A stretch of DNA of 64,000 nucleotides from Hyaloperonospora brassicae (GCA_947650285.1 CANTFL010000086.1:434001-498000), one strand, 5' to 3'. Positions 45,161-57,782 are shown, numbered from the stretch's first letter. Numbers and translations: made by a program. The notes: a model not told the origin generated them from the sequence alone.

Positions 45161-45568
45161 AGTGGGGACGAGTACAAGAGGATTGCAGCTGCAGGTGGCT
45201 CGCGTAGAGGGTACGCGCTGGAACAGTCGCTTTGTCGGTCGAGCGCCAGATCCAAAGTGACACACGCAAGAAGTGGCGCCAAACACCGGACGGCTCCCGC
45301 GCTTTCTATCCGCCATCGCATTTTCGACCAATGACAGTGAAGGCGGCGCAGCGCGCCCTTTTGCAATCGAATATTTCGACATGGACGTCAGCAGCTTTTC
45401 AGCGCAATAATTGCAGTACCGAGCTGGCAAAAAAGCACGCAACAAGTTCGAGGCGAAGCTACTGTAGCATTCATTGTCAAGACCATAGGCGTTGCAAGAG
45501 CAGTCCTCAGTGTATACAAGCAAGAGCAGTCCTTAGTGTATACAACAAGCACGACCACCCACAGTCTA
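45161..45568. other. Spacer between CTR9 stop and R2 start
   Basis: R2 promoter and CTR9 3' end. A near-duplicate of about 20 bp (AAGAGCAGTCCTYAGTGTATAC) occurs twice around 45490-45545. No gene. Confidence 0.55.
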
Positions 45569-48500
45569 CTATTCTTCATCAGACGACGAGCCAAAGAGCT
45601 CGTTCTTCTCTGCTTCGCGACTCTCAGCAGTCGCCGCATCTTCGGTCGTCACCTGATCTGCATCCTTGACTGCTCCAGTCGGCTTCCGCTCCTCTTGCTC
45701 GCCGTCGCTCGAGTCCGAACCAAAGAGACCCGTCGAATGGTCGACTTCGTCTTCCATGCCAGTGTCCCCACGCGCGCGCTTGCTGCGCTTCTCCACCAGT
45801 TTCTTCATGGTCGCGTTGCGGTTCTTCATATCCTCAATCGACATGCTGTTGCCGCCGTCCTCGTCCACTTCGTCTCCTCCGTCATCGATAAAGCCGCTGT
45901 CCTCGTCGCCCGTTTTTTTGCGCTTCCTGCCTTTTTTCTTGACCACTTTCTTCTCTTCCTCCTCACGTTCACGCACACTCCAGCCTTCGTGCAACTTTTT
46001 CAGACGCTCGTCCTGTTTCAGTCGAATGTCGTCGTAGCGCTTACGCGTATCTTCTTCCTTGATACGCGTCTCTTCTTGTTCACGTGCCACGCGTTCTTCG
46101 TACTCGCGCAACAACTTCCGCTGAGCTTCGATCTCCAACCGACGCTTGTCTTCCTTTTGACGCTCAAACTCCAAGTGGTAGCTCGCCTTTGTCAGTGTAT
46201 CGCCACAAAACTTCTCGTGATCCGACACCTTTTCCTTATCAAACGGCAGACTGTTGTGGTGTTTCTTCTTCTCACTACCGCCTGCATGGCTGGTAGCATC
46301 TGCTTGCTGAAGCAAAAAGCGGAAAATGCGCTGAGCGCGCTTCAAGTCCAGGATGGCACGTTGCACATCGGCCATCGTTCGATGTTGAGGGACTGCATTA
46401 CCACCTCCAGCTCTTGCAATCGTTTTCTCCTGCCCTAACGTTGTCACGGCATAGTCTTCTTGGGCTAGACCAGTATTGTACCAGAGACGAAGGTCGTTCG
46501 GGTACATGTGAAGTCCTCGAGACAGCGTGGCGATGCAGCTGGGGAAATCTTTCCACTCGTAGTAAGCCTTAGAAAGGTACAAAAGCACCTCGAGATCCTG
46601 GCCCTGGTAGCACTTTGTGAGACACACAGTATAGAGCTGAACAGCTTCCTGGTAACGCTCTTCGGCGACAAATATGTGTGCGAGATTAATCCAAGCATCT
46701 GGCACGTCCGGGCTGGCCTCACGCACTTGCGAAAAAATCTGCTTCGCGAGCTCAAAGTTGCCCTTCTCGGCAATCATTATACCCAGTCCATTGGCTGCAT
46801 AGATGTTGTGCGGGTGCAATGCTAGCGTTTTCTTGTAGTATACTTCGCTCAACGACATGTTCTTGGTGTATCGATTCTTTTCTCCAAGGTTGCTCATGAA
46901 AATGTTGCCCATGGATAAAAACGCATACGGGTCGTTCTTCAAACCCGGCATTCCCATCACCTTTTCATACTTCTTCTGGGCAAACACCCATTCGCGCTTC
47001 TTCAAGTGAATGTTGCCCTGCAACAAACAGGCCTCGGCACATGTCGGATCGATCTCCAACACTTTGTCAAATACCTTGATCGCCTCAGCCTCTTGGCCAC
47101 GATCACGCAGCATGCAGCCCAAACGCAGCAAACAGTCAGTGTATCCGGGGAACGATTCAAGTATAGCATCATATAACTTCTTGGCATAGTCACGGTTGCC
47201 CATTTCTTCGTACACTCTCCCCATGTTGTACAGAATAGACACATTCGCCTCCGTCGGTTTCGGGATGAAACTCTCGTCGACCAGTGTATCAGCCTCTTCT
47301 GTCTTGCTCTCTTCATCTGCACTATCCTCACCCAATTGTTTGAGCGCCTTCTGGAAGCACTTGATGGCGTCAGCGGTTTTGCCTACACGTTGCTGAAGCA
47401 CACCGAGGTTGACGTATACTTCCATAGGCACACGCTCTGAGGCATTACTCATAACTTTCTGCGCGGCAATGTACGAAGAAACCGCGATGATCTGGTCTTT
47501 TCGTTCGGGAGACGCATGAAGGAGTTCAGCTGTGCCGATCAGGGCCTCCACGTTACCCGGTTCTAGCTCGACAACACGACGAAGCAACACAACAGCCTCG
47601 TCTTTTTTGCCAAGCTTGCCATAGACATCGCCGAGAAGCGACAGAATTTCCACGTTCTCTGGGTACGCTTTGTTCGCCTTTTCCAGATAAGATGCAGCCT
47701 TCGTGAATTCCTTCCGCTCGTAGTACATCTGCGCAAGTCCAAACCACGGAAGTACAAACTTGGGCCAAAGCCGTCCGGCGTTGAAGTAATAGCTGTACGC
47801 ATCCTTGTACTTGCCCTGCGCGTGGCAACCACGTCCCATCAGGTAACAACTTTCCGAGCGTATCTCAGGAATTCTCGTGCTGTGGAAAGCGTTGCCTGCC
47901 AGCGTGAACATCTTATCGTAGTCCTTCCGTGCAATGTTCGTGGCTGTCGCAGACTCGTCACGGTACGGACCATCAAGCTTCAGGCCAGATGACGTCACGG
48001 CATCTTCGTCACGACTTATGTACGCAACATACTTATCACCGATGCAGATAATCTGACCTGGAGATACCTCATTCGAGATATCCTTGGACGTGGCCACAAT
48101 CGACGAGCCACGCACGACACTCACCGTGCAAGGGAGTGGAATCCACTGTGAGAAGTAGTGGTTGGCCAGGTGGTTGAGCACTGTCGGGTTCGTCTTGTCA
48201 ATAGCGTGGGCGTGGTGGATCATCATCATAAAGCGCGAGCTTTCGTTACGCATGCTTACTGCACGTTCTTCTCGACCCTGACTTGCCAATTGCCAGAGAG
48301 CATTCGCAATCACTGCGTCCACGTTCGTCTCATCCAGCGACGCCGTGTACTTCATAACAGCGCGAGCCTTTTCTACAGCTCCCAAATGGTAACAACAGTA
48401 CGCAAAACACATGCGCATTTTAGCAGCTTGTGGACTGCGCGGGTGCAGCTTGATTGCCTCTAGATACAGTTTCTTGGCGTCCTTGTACTGCTTCTTGCGA

Positions 48501-49160
48501 TACAGCAGCAACGCCTTGCCCAAAATAGCTGGCAAATTCGTTTTATGAGAGATCAGCACACTCTTGATGAATCGATCGGCACGGTCGTCTTCGTTCTTGG
48601 CCATGAACATCAGTGCTTTGCCGACAAGAGTCATGGGATGCTGGTGGTCGAGGCGATCGGCCCGCTGGAAATAGCCAACAGCGCGTTGGGAAATGGCTTC
48701 GCGCTTCTTCTCGTCTTCTTCGTTCCACATGGCGTTCACAGCGTGGCTCGCCAGCGCAATGAAGAACTTGATGCGACACATGCGCGACGCATTGTCCTTG
48801 TAGATCTCTTCAATGCCTGGCTCGGAAGCCACGGCCAAGATCTCCTGGAACTGCCCCACGTGGCCTTGATTGTAGTACTCCACCTGTACACAGAAACAGC
48901 ATACGTACAAAAACGGGTCCATTGACAAAACGTGCATTAGCACTCGCGCAACATCCCAATCCGGCGCTCGTCGGCGCGACACGTACGGCGAACTGAAGCC
49001 ACACGTCGAGCGGCGCCACTTCGGCGCGCAGAATATCGATAATGTCGTTCACATCGTCCGGGAGCTCATCGACAAACACTTCCACTGCTTGCTCCGAGTT
49101 CTTGACGGGGATGAGCAGCGCGCGCGGGTTGCTCGCCTCGTCCTCCTCGGCGTCCAACAT
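45569..49160 (-). CDS. CTR9: CTR9, TPR scaffold of the Paf1 complex
   Basis: Exon 1 (49160-48987) starts MLDAEEDEASNPRALLIPV and ends DVWLQFA; exon 2 (48883-45569) continues VEYYNQGHVGQFQEIL. They join in phase 0 over a 103-bp intron with GTACGT and CAG ends. The 1,162-residue product is a string of tetratricopeptide repeats (for example AAGVRK-free units such as KALLLYRKKQYKDAKKLYLE and GNVEALIGTAELLHA) followed by a charged Lys/Glu/Asp-rich tail with NLS-like KKGRKRKK. Length and layout equal CTR9, which holds the RNA polymerase II-associated Paf1 complex together during elongation and histone modification. The ATG at 49160 fits the family start; one at 49259 is in frame but unlikely. The next gene starts divergently at 49275. 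Confidence 0.95.
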
Positions 49161-49274
49161 GCTCGTTTTTGTCGCGCGGTGGCAGTGGACTGCCTTCGAG
49201 CAACCTCCGCGCAACATCGGCTCGCCTCTTTGGTTTTTGTGCCGCCGGTCGCGGACCATCTGTCCCTAGCCCTG

Positions 49275-52200
49275 ATGGGCAACCGCCAATCAGAACGCGC
49301 ATTTCGCTGTCAAAAGAGAAGCCGCATGCGGCTGCATGGATGGGGCGACGCCGACGTACTGGCGCTGCTGTCGCTGTTCCGCAAGTACCTGCTCTACTAC
49401 GTGTACACGTCGGACAGTGAGTTCGTGGAGGTAGTGCGTGCAGAGCTTCCAGGTGCGTCGGTAGCACCCGTTTCGGTTGATCGAACACACGAAACGGTCT
49501 GCAAGTCGCAACGCGAAGAGTGACGGACCACGAGCTTACCGTTGTTGTTGTTGTTGTTGTTGTTGTTGCTGGCGGTGGTGTTGTTGTTGTTGTTGCGGTT
49601 GTTGTTTTTCCTGTGTATTGCCCGCTCGCTCGTCGTGGTGGTGGACGAATTGGGCAGAGAAACGGGCGGCAGAGATTCTGGAGATGGTGCGGGCGCTCAT
49701 GCACCAGTTTGCTCTGGGACTGAGCACGAAGAACTTTCGCAAAGATGGTGCGAGATTCGGTCTACTGATTGCTTGCTGCAGTCTAGTAATATGGCCGTGT
49801 ATGGACGAGTGGTGCTGTGTTGAGGTAATCATGGACGAGGTGTGTGTTTGTGTGGGATGTGAGGAGCAGTTATCGTGGCGAATGGACAAGAGGTCTACGT
49901 TTACAATCACATCTACGAATCGATTCGAGCACTGTCCGAGAACAAGGCTGGTGGACTGTGGCTACCAGACGAGCTTCGTCGGCTCCTGCAGAAAGCTCGC
50001 CAATATCGTGACTTGTTGTCGAAGAACGAAGACGTGTACTTTAAGCGAATTCAAGTATGGAGTGAGTATTCTGCTGGAAAAACCAAATGCCGATGATGTA
50101 GTGTGTTGGTCTTCACGATTGTAATGGAACAGGCAAATCGGTTGCAGAGACGAAGAGCAAATTCCATGCGTTCCGTAACATCTACGCGCGTGAGAAGCAG
50201 CTTTGCGTATATCGTGAGTGTACCACTATACTGTGAATGCGATGAATGAGTGCACAGTTAATTCACTCCGGATGTATACTGTTCAGAGCGAAAGAGGGTA
50301 GAGTCTGTGCGGCTCGAGCTATTGGAAGCAATTTTTGGCGACGTATCTACTGCTCATCAAAATGAAGCAACGTCAGCGTCGAACAAAGCTTTGAGGCTCT
50401 GGTCTTCTGAAGACATGGAGGTGCTTGTGGACTTTGTCGTTCGAATTACGAACGAAATCCAACAGACGGGAAGGTCGGACCTTATAAACTATGTCGCCGA
50501 TACACTACGTAAGGTCTATTGTGTGATCGTACTACTTGTTGGTCATGTAGCTGCTCACGCAGTGTGCTTCGGGTCACGTGTCTGTATCAGATCGAACGGA
50601 CGCATCATGTGTGCACAAGCTAGTCGACATGAAAGACAAGTTTCTGGGAAAGTCGACGACAGTCCGCGCAGCGAGTAAGCAATGCGCTGCTCTTAGCGTT
50701 GCGTTACGTTGTTGTAATGTGTTGTTTACATGCATGTTTAGGTCTGCCGGCCATCGTTTTCGATCCGACATCTGAAGCGCACAAGGTCTTCAGCGCAAGT
50801 AAAGTGTTGGGTCTTTTGGGCGCGTATTCGTTCGCGCACTTACCCGGTGTTGTATTTCGAATGGACCAGACTGGAGTGATCCGGACGACCCTCACGCACT
50901 CGGGTATTTAGCATTGAGGAGACGAAGTACGTGCGTGCGTGTATGCACGCTTGGATCAGAATCGTGATTATTGAACGGATGATGCGTAACGTACGTTTGG
51001 ACAGGCCACAAGCTGACTGCTCGGCGCAGCAAAAGGCGACGTAGCAATAGCGCGTATACGCCAGTAGCTAAACTCCGGTCTACAGCGCCGGTAGCTGACA
51101 GAGCGCCGACGAGCTTCCGACTCAAGGCAACGGATGCTTCGGCACAAGGCATGTCCCCTTTGAAAACAGCCAATTCTGTTGTAGCGGGGACCCACCATGC
51201 GGCTGATGTTGCTTGTGCGAGCGAGCCCTGTACCAAGGAGACAGCTGCCGCTTCGCGGCCACCACTAGTCAGAACAGCACGAGCAAAAGGCGCTTTGTCC
51301 GTGAACGATGGCACGACATTTGTCCAGGACATTGCAAAGCAGTGTCAATGGAAGAAAAAGGTGGTGCACAATGTGCTACGATGCATGCAACAATCTCTGG
51401 GACTGTACCGGTCGAACAGATTAGTTGCTTTCTACTCAACGGTCGCAAGTCAGATACCAGGTACGCGATGCGTCGATCCCCTCCGTAGCAGCAAGGATAC
51501 AGAATAGACTGGGATGTCGTTTCTGGCGGGAGCACGGATCTGTGGATGCGGAACTTACTCTGGCACTTTCTTTTGCACGATAGGTGTCGCATTTCAAGAT
51601 GTTTTTGTCCACGGGCAGTTCATTCTTACCCGGTTCGAGCAACGTACGATACCCTGTTGCGAGTCTGTTGTTGGAATATGTAATCTGAACGTTGCTCGAT
51701 GTGCATCCAGGATTCGGTTCATTAGACGGGTTTGAAAATCTGGTACCGGGCACCCATTCGTCGACGTCAATCGAGCAAGTACCCGTCATCGACGAGAACG
51801 AACGTGACCCAGGCCTGGTTCCACGTGTATCTCCAGCTCAGCGTATACCTCAGCGAGAAAACGAGAATGAGGCTGTCAAGAAAGGCAAGCGTGGGCATGT
51901 CCACGAGCAACTATCTCATGTTGAGTCACCTGCTCGAACACCACAAACAGGCGACGAAGATATTGCAGACGCGCAGAGTTTGAGCACCGTCGGAAAGCAG
52001 TCTAGTCCAGGTTCGTTGACATTTTGGCCGCAATTTTTTGCATCAGCTTACCGTCATCTCCTGATGCTGCCAACTGGTAGAGGGCACCTGGGAAGAAAGG
52101 GACGATGGGTATTCGGACGTGGACAATGGTGGTTCCCACCGTACATCGGTGCACTCATTGGATGCCGCAGGTGCGTAGTGCGATGTCGTCGTTGTTCGTG

Positions 52201-52829
52201 TAAGTTGCCCACGTCGATACGAACTCAGTGTTTGTTACCTTATGACGAATGCAGCGGGCAATGGCAGTGAAGCGAAAAGCAGCCACGACGATGCCGAAAA
52301 CGATTTGTGTGTGAGGAAGCCACATGTGGCGCCAAGGCGGCACATTTGTGACAGCTCAAGCAAGTCGCCTAGACGGGGCAAAGATGAGCAATACGGGAAG
52401 AGTTCTGCCAAAAAGCGCCGCTTGTACGAGAAGAACGTTGTCGTGTCTGACGACGATGGGTCAAATTATGAGAGCGACGAAGACGATGAAAGCTCCGATG
52501 ACGCCCACGATGGTGACCGCGATAATGACGATACGGACGATAAATTATTTGCCGATGCTGACTGTCTGTACTCGAATATTGAGAATCAGGAAACCGCCCA
52601 CCCGCTGCGGAGTATACTCGACTCGTTGGGGTCGGACATCTCTGAGCTCCAAGACAAGCAACGCGTACTCATCGAGCGGAAAGAAGGTCGTGAGTGGCAC
52701 CAACGAGAACGCGAGTACCCGGTGTTCGATTATGCAGCGCCGCGTGTATCTGATCAGCAAACGGGGATCTGCGATGAGCAAGTAGCGCTCTCGCGCTATG
52801 AATCGTCGTGCGTTCGACGTCATTTCTGA
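49275..52829 (+). CDS. Unidentified multi-exon nuclear-type protein
   Basis: About ten exons join in phase with GT-AG introns. Exon 1 is MGNRQSERAFRCQ ... VEVVRAELP; then EKRAAEILEMVRALMHQFAL, VIVANGQEVYVYNHIYESIR, VWSKSVAETKSKFHAFRNIY (helical, perhaps Myb/SANT-like), QRKRVESVRLELLEAIFGD, SSEDMEVLVDFVVRITNEIQ, HRTDASCVHKLVDMKDKFLG, NWSDPDDPHALGYLALRRR, a basic KLTARRSKRRR stretch, a low-complexity middle, and an acidic C-terminal part (SDDDGSNYESDEDDESSD) ending at 52829. The basic and acidic tracts suggest a nuclear, chromatin-related protein; I recognise no family. Exons between 51500 and 52260 are the least certain. GTT microsatellites lie in the first intron. It is divergent from CTR9 (114 bp between ATGs). 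Confidence 0.65.
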
Positions 52830-52933
52830 TTCAGCAGCAGCAGTCACCTGTGTCAGGTGTATTTGGCAACGACTTCCTTCTTGCTGTGAGCACGGACGAG
52901 CGGCCCAGCGCATCGTGGTTCAATACATGTCGT

Positions 52934-54832
52934 CTATACTTCATCATCATACACCTGGTGTCGTGTTGCCCACTCGTTGCTCCTGAGATGGCCCACACTC
53001 CGCCGGATGGACTCCATGAATATCGAGCTATCGGTCCCTTGCTCGTCTTTACCGACAAAGTCGTTATTCAGTAGACACAGTTCTTCGAACAGCACGTCGG
53101 TGGCGTTGTGCGGACTCGAGGAGTCCTGGCGCTTGTCCGGACTGTCAATTCGTCGACGCTTTCGATCCACCCGAGTCGCGTCTTCTCGTGCGGCGACATT
53201 GGAGTGTGTAGCAGTAACATCGAAAGGTTGTCTCATCATGTCTGCGATCGTCGCGAGCCCACTCACTGTGAGCAGGTTTCCACTCAGGTCGACAAGCTTA
53301 AATGGCTTCGTCCGCGCCCGCTTCACAAGTGCTCGAAGGAGTGCAATGGCGCCATCATTCCGCAGTCGATTCGCTCCCACTGAGAAAGACGTGAGTGCCA
53401 TGTTGCTCTCCACTGCTGTCAACAGCCGAGCTGACACGCCTGCTAGCCCTAATCCAACGCCGTTCACCTGCAGGTGTGTGACAGAGTCATTGGTCGACAG
53501 AAACTCCGCAAGGACGTCGCCAAAACCAACGTCAAAGAAGTTTTGGGCGACGTTCAAATGCGTGACTGTCTTGTTATGGCCCAGAGCTAGCAGCAGGTTG
53601 GTGACACCGTCGAGGCCACAATCGCAGCTACGAACGTCCAGGTGAGTCAACACCACGGCCGGTCGAACGTCAGGAGAGGCGAGCATTGGTGTCAGCGCGT
53701 GGATGCCTGGATCGCCCATCTGTAGATTATTTGCCAGCTCCAGACGGTCGAGGTTCAGCACGCCGTCCATACTTGCGCGGCAGATTGCCCCGACCGTTGT
53801 CGCCGACACATCGTTGTCACTGAGACGGAGGTGGCGCAACGCCAGTGGCTGCCGCACCGTTGCGAGCCCGATGAATGCACTATCGTCCAGCTCGTTGTGC
53901 TCCAAGAAGAGGCGCTCGAGTTTCGGGGCTCGAAATGCTGCATCGACGATCAAGTTCGCGTCCAAATCCGATATCGAGTTGCTCAATCGCAGCTGGAGCA
54001 AGTGCGGCATGTCAGCCACGAGACGCACTAACTGGCGATACCCTTCAGGCCGCAGCTTCACCGAGACCAAGTCCAGCGACGTGAGTTTGCTCGTGCCCAG
54101 ACCCGTCTCGACCGTCGACGTTGGCTTTGCCAGCGTTGTGCGCATCTGTGCGACGTGTGTATCGGTCAACTTGCCGTGGAAAAGCCCCAGCTCTGTAAGA
54201 TGCTGGTGACTTTGCAGCAAACGTCCCGTTGTCTCCCAGCAAGTCCGTTGCTGTTCCGGGTGGTGTATCTCCAGTCTCCGAAGCTGTCGCAGGGCCGAGA
54301 TGAGCTGCACGTTGTCGTCACAGAGTTCGCGGCCGTGCACTTTGAGCACCTCCACGACATCAGCAAAGAGCTCCTGGCAGTCACTAAGGACATCCACCGG
54401 ATCTGTAGACCGCTGCGGGTTTCGCAGGTTGAAAAGCGTGCGGAACTGGTGCTCCCAGAACACGAACCGGTAGTTGCGTCGTCGCTCCTGTGCGGCCGCC
54501 GAGTTCTCCACCGGGTTCGCTGTCCTCGTCATCACTCTCGTTCCACAGCTCCGTTGCGCTGTCCTCAAGCGACGCTCCCACTCACGCTGAGTCTCCCGGT
54601 CGAACAGGAACTGGTCGCCAGCCAGAGGGTCAAATCCGTCACGTGGTTCCTGTGCTTCAGCTCTGGCAGCCGCTTCCCACGCCATTTCCATCTGTCGTAG
54701 CCGACAGTCGGACAACTCGTGGAAGAGCTCGTGACGTACGGCAGTGGGCAGATACTCGACATTCGCGAGGAGCTCCGGCACGGGCGTCAAGTGCGCGACG
54801 GCCGTCACGGAGAGCTCTACGAGCGACTTCAT
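52934..54832 (-). CDS. Leucine-rich-repeat (RNI-like) protein, 632 residues
   Basis: A single exon. After about 190 residues of charged N-terminal sequence, residues 200-540 form ribonuclease-inhibitor-type LRRs with LxxLxLxxNxL spacing: LTSLDLVSVKLRPEGY, LLQLRLSNSISDLDANL, LERLFLEHNELDDSAF, LRHLRLSDNDVSATTV, LDRLELANNLQMGDPGI, LTHLDVRSCDCGLDGV, VTHLNVAQNFFDVGFG, FKLVDLSGNLLTVSGL. Such arcs bind other proteins; the partner is unknown. There is no signal peptide or membrane helix, so it is probably intracellular. The ATG at 54832 is the first in frame. Convergent with the preceding gene, 104 bp between stops. Confidence 0.85.
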   Translation of the reverse strand: MKSLVELSVTAVAHLTPVPELLANVEYLPTAVRHELFHELSDCRLRQMEMAWEAAARAEAQEPRDGFDPLAGDQFLFDRETQREWERRLRTAQRSCGTRVMTRTANPVENSAAAQERRRNYRFVFWEHQFRTLFNLRNPQRSTDPVDVLSDCQELFADVVEVLKVHGRELCDDNVQLISALRQLRRLEIHHPEQQRTCWETTGRLLQSHQHLTELGLFHGKLTDTHVAQMRTTLAKPTSTVETGLGTSKLTSLDLVSVKLRPEGYRQLVRLVADMPHLLQLRLSNSISDLDANLIVDAAFRAPKLERLFLEHNELDDSAFIGLATVRQPLALRHLRLSDNDVSATTVGAICRASMDGVLNLDRLELANNLQMGDPGIHALTPMLASPDVRPAVVLTHLDVRSCDCGLDGVTNLLLALGHNKTVTHLNVAQNFFDVGFGDVLAEFLSTNDSVTHLQVNGVGLGLAGVSARLLTAVESNMALTSFSVGANRLRNDGAIALLRALVKRARTKPFKLVDLSGNLLTVSGLATIADMMRQPFDVTATHSNVAAREDATRVDRKRRRIDSPDKRQDSSSPHNATDVLFEELCLLNNDFVGKDEQGTDSSIFMESIRRSVGHLRSNEWATRHQVYDDEV

Positions 54833-56135
54833 GACTGAATGACGTCGACGACAGTGTCGACGACGACGACGCCGACGACGCCGACCTGAATCAAAGGTGT
54901 GTGGTCGGAGTCGGACTCCGTGTCTTAGTGACGCGATATTTCGGATATTTGTTTCCTTTGTGCACTTGCGACAACAGTATGAACGAAATTCAGACTATCG
55001 ATTGGTAAGTTGCCAGTTGTTGTTGCTGGGGATTTCGGGGATGCTGCAACGGGAACCAAATATTTCGCTCCCGTACGCAATAGGGACGAAGGACAGTGCG
55101 AAGCCTTCGACTGCGGCGTCGGCAGCCGTCCACTGCTGCCCTTTGGACGGCAGAGGTCGGGGTTGCAGGACCTTGGTTCACTTTGATGGGGTTCTGCGCA
55201 AAGCAGTCCACGCTTGCGTCTACAACAGTATATACTGATGCACAGAGCTGATCCAGGTCGTGATGACCTGCACGAACGCACGAGTCCATGTCGGTTTCGA
55301 CCATCGACTTTCCTCAGGGTCGTGCACAAGATCGAGCTCCAGCAAGGAACGACTGGCTTGAGTGAAAGCGGTCGTGAAGAGCGATCGGTGCCGAACTGTG
55401 AGAGGTGACCCGGAGATGTGCGCGACGAAGTATCCGTTGCTGGAGTGTTCAGCTCTTGGATGTATGGCGGTCAAACGTCTTGACACCCTCCGACCTTGGA
55501 GGGCGCTGTGTTTGCAAGTGGTGCCGCAAGTTGTGTGTGCGGAACACTGGGCCGGTCCATTCCTCTGACAAGTGGGCGGTACGCTTTCGCCGGTGCTTTC
55601 TCCTTTTCCTCGCATTGTGTCGTCCACGACATGAAATTACTTTCATTGACGTCTTTCGGTGACGAGGAAAAGAAGTCGGCGGCTCTGTTTCCTCATCGTT
55701 GTTGTTCCGGTCGGCATTATCGCTCCTGTCCGCTTCTCACGGCCCATAGCAACGCACGTGCAACGACAGAGTCACGTGCACGAGAACATGAGTTTCCTCG
55801 CTGAGCTCTGAGCGTCCGACAATGCACAATGCTAATGGAAATGAAGGACGACTTCTACCAGGTACACAAAAATGCCACCAATGTCTGCCGCTCGAAAAGA
55901 CGGTCACGATAACTCAAGTATGCGCTTGGATCGAAGAATGAATTGTTTTGGAGCAGTATCAATAGTAATAGTACTATTAACATTCATATCAATAGTAATA
56001 TGAAGCACAAGAACAACGTGCGTCACGTGGTTGACAAACAACAGTGGGCGGCAATCGAAACAGACCTTTTCCACATTTGACCAATCAGAGAACCGCCTGC
56101 AGTCGCCGAAACGCCGCATAGGTCCGCCCGCGCTC
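54833..56135. other. Intergenic, no confident gene
   Basis: A GAC-rich simple repeat lies near 54850-54890. A Cys-rich frame at about 55490-55660 (CVCKWCRKLCVRN) and a minus-strand ORF at 55220-55627 overlap; neither can be tied to a family and no consistent exon chain was found. The right end holds the promoter of the kinase gene. Confidence 0.5.
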
Positions 56136-57311
56136 ATGACGGGACCCCTTGAGATCCCGACGCGACCTGAGCAGCTCACGACCCATTTCCTGCAGCAGAT
56201 TCTGCGCCCGTCTCTTCCGACAGCTCAGGTGGTCGATTTCCAATGGAGCCCTATGAATATTGGCGTGATCGCAGAGGTGGTGACGATCACCGTGGCGTGT
56301 GAGAGTCGCGATGGCGACAGTGCAGTGAAACGCACGACACGGCGCTTCGTGGCGAAGTTCTTGCGGCCAGAGTTCCCGTTCGAGTCCATGTTCGTCGTCG
56401 AGTCGACTTTCTATGCTGAGCTTATGCTGGAAACAGGCCACTCGGTTGAGGGCGACTCGGCGGTCGTCACGGGATTCCCGTTCGCGATCCCACGAGCCGT
56501 TTTCACGTCCAATGTGCTGATTGTGATGGAGTGTGTCGAGTCCGTGAAGACCTATACGTGCGTGGAGGGAAGTCCGCCGCAGTACATTTCGAGGCTGGTG
56601 GTAAAACTCGCCCAGATGCACGCTCGCTTCTGGGGCCATGACTGCGATGGGCTGGCGACCCCGGCAGGAATAGGCAGTCAACTGACGGGTGAAGAGAAGT
56701 GTCTGCGGTTTCCAGGTTGCTGGAAGGAGTTCGTCGACGATATCCCGCTGGAAAGCAGCGATAGAGCTCGACTGACATCGCTGTGTCATCGACTGAGCGA
56801 CAAGCCCGACGTGCTCAAAGTGCTGCACGATACGGTCGAAGACGGACCGTCTTCGTTGATTCACGGCGACTTTCATATTGCTAACGTGCTGATACCAGCG
56901 AGTGGCTCGGACGAGACCACGTGGCTCCTGGACTGGGCGACGTGTGGAAAAGGCAATCCGCTGCGTGACCTCGCCTTTTTCTTCATTGTGAGTGTGCGGA
57001 CTGATCATCGTCGAGAACAAGAAGGCGAGTGCCTTAAAATGTATCACACGGCACTGACGACTGAAGCGGGCGCTGAGCGTTTGTCGCTGGAGGAGCTGCG
57101 TCAGTGTTACAAAGTGTGTGTACTCAACCAGTTCTTGATCCTCGTCGTCTTTGACAAACTGAGCAAGAGCCTCGCGGCCAAAGCAACGAGTGAGAAACTT
57201 CGCGTGGACCTGGACAGCCATTTTCGAGAAGTGAACCGTCGCGCGTGCTTGAGCGTTTTGGACAACATCAATGAGAAGGATCTCGAGCGTCTGGAAACTT
57301 GCTGTGCGTGA
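56136..57311 (+). CDS. CHK/APH-type kinase-like protein (ecdysteroid-kinase-like family)
   Basis: 391 residues, one exon. It has the aminoglycoside-phosphotransferase-like kinase fold: an N-lobe with VAKF (K74) and E-containing helix (ESTFYAE), a hinge VLIVMECVES, the catalytic loop HGDFHIAN (H243, D245, N250) and the metal-binding LLDWATCG (D266), followed by NPLRDLAFF. The Brenner HGDxxxxN pattern and the DWxxxxxG motif are intact, so it should be active. The family phosphorylates small hydroxylated molecules; the substrate here cannot be read. ATG 56136 (MTGPLEIP) is used; the frame is open to a TTG at 56031. The oomycete copies I know of this family are often in several paralogues. Confidence 0.85.
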   Translation: MTGPLEIPTRPEQLTTHFLQQILRPSLPTAQVVDFQWSPMNIGVIAEVVTITVACESRDGDSAVKRTTRRFVAKFLRPEFPFESMFVVESTFYAELMLETGHSVEGDSAVVTGFPFAIPRAVFTSNVLIVMECVESVKTYTCVEGSPPQYISRLVVKLAQMHARFWGHDCDGLATPAGIGSQLTGEEKCLRFPGCWKEFVDDIPLESSDRARLTSLCHRLSDKPDVLKVLHDTVEDGPSSLIHGDFHIANVLIPASGSDETTWLLDWATCGKGNPLRDLAFFFIVSVRTDHRREQEGECLKMYHTALTTEAGAERLSLEELRQCYKVCVLNQFLILVVFDKLSKSLAAKATSEKLRVDLDSHFREVNRRACLSVLDNINEKDLERLETCCA

Positions 57312-57782
57312 TACCGCACATGGAAGTGGCAGCCGCGTTGTCAGCTGGATGTCGATAACTATGTCATGTCCTGGTTTGGCAGCCCGCGTGGCGTACCATA
57401 GTCGTGCAGACAGACCGGTTGATCTGGAGATGTAAGCAAGATGGTGGACGATTGAGTAGCAATCAGGGCAACTTGGAAGGCTACGAGCTTGTGGGTCGTG
57501 CTCAAGACGCCAAACAATGTTTTACTACGAGTTTGGACGTTTTGAAACGGCTCAACGATCGACCGAATCGTAATGGCGGTACAGAGCGGCCGCTGCAGGA
57601 GTAAGTCTACCGGACGCCCTGCCACCAACGTCACTTGATCCTCCCACATCCATCCTTGTAGCAGTAGCACTAGTAGTACGTAGCAGAAGTATCGTGCACA
57701 ACTACTCTGATCTCCGCACCCATCAATGAAGCTACAACGGCGACCACACCTCTCATAAGTACTATCACTACCTTTTCGATAA

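Noticed and set aside
43889..45334. 481-codon plus-strand ORF opposite ribonucleotide reductase
   Set aside because: It is the antisense shadow of a well-conserved gene with GC-rich third positions, and its composition (Val/Arg/His-rich) is typical of such shadows.
55220..55804. A small Cys-rich protein (CVCKWCRKLC) or a 135-codon minus-strand gene
   Set aside because: The two overlap on opposite strands, have no family resemblance, and no consistent start or exon chain was found.
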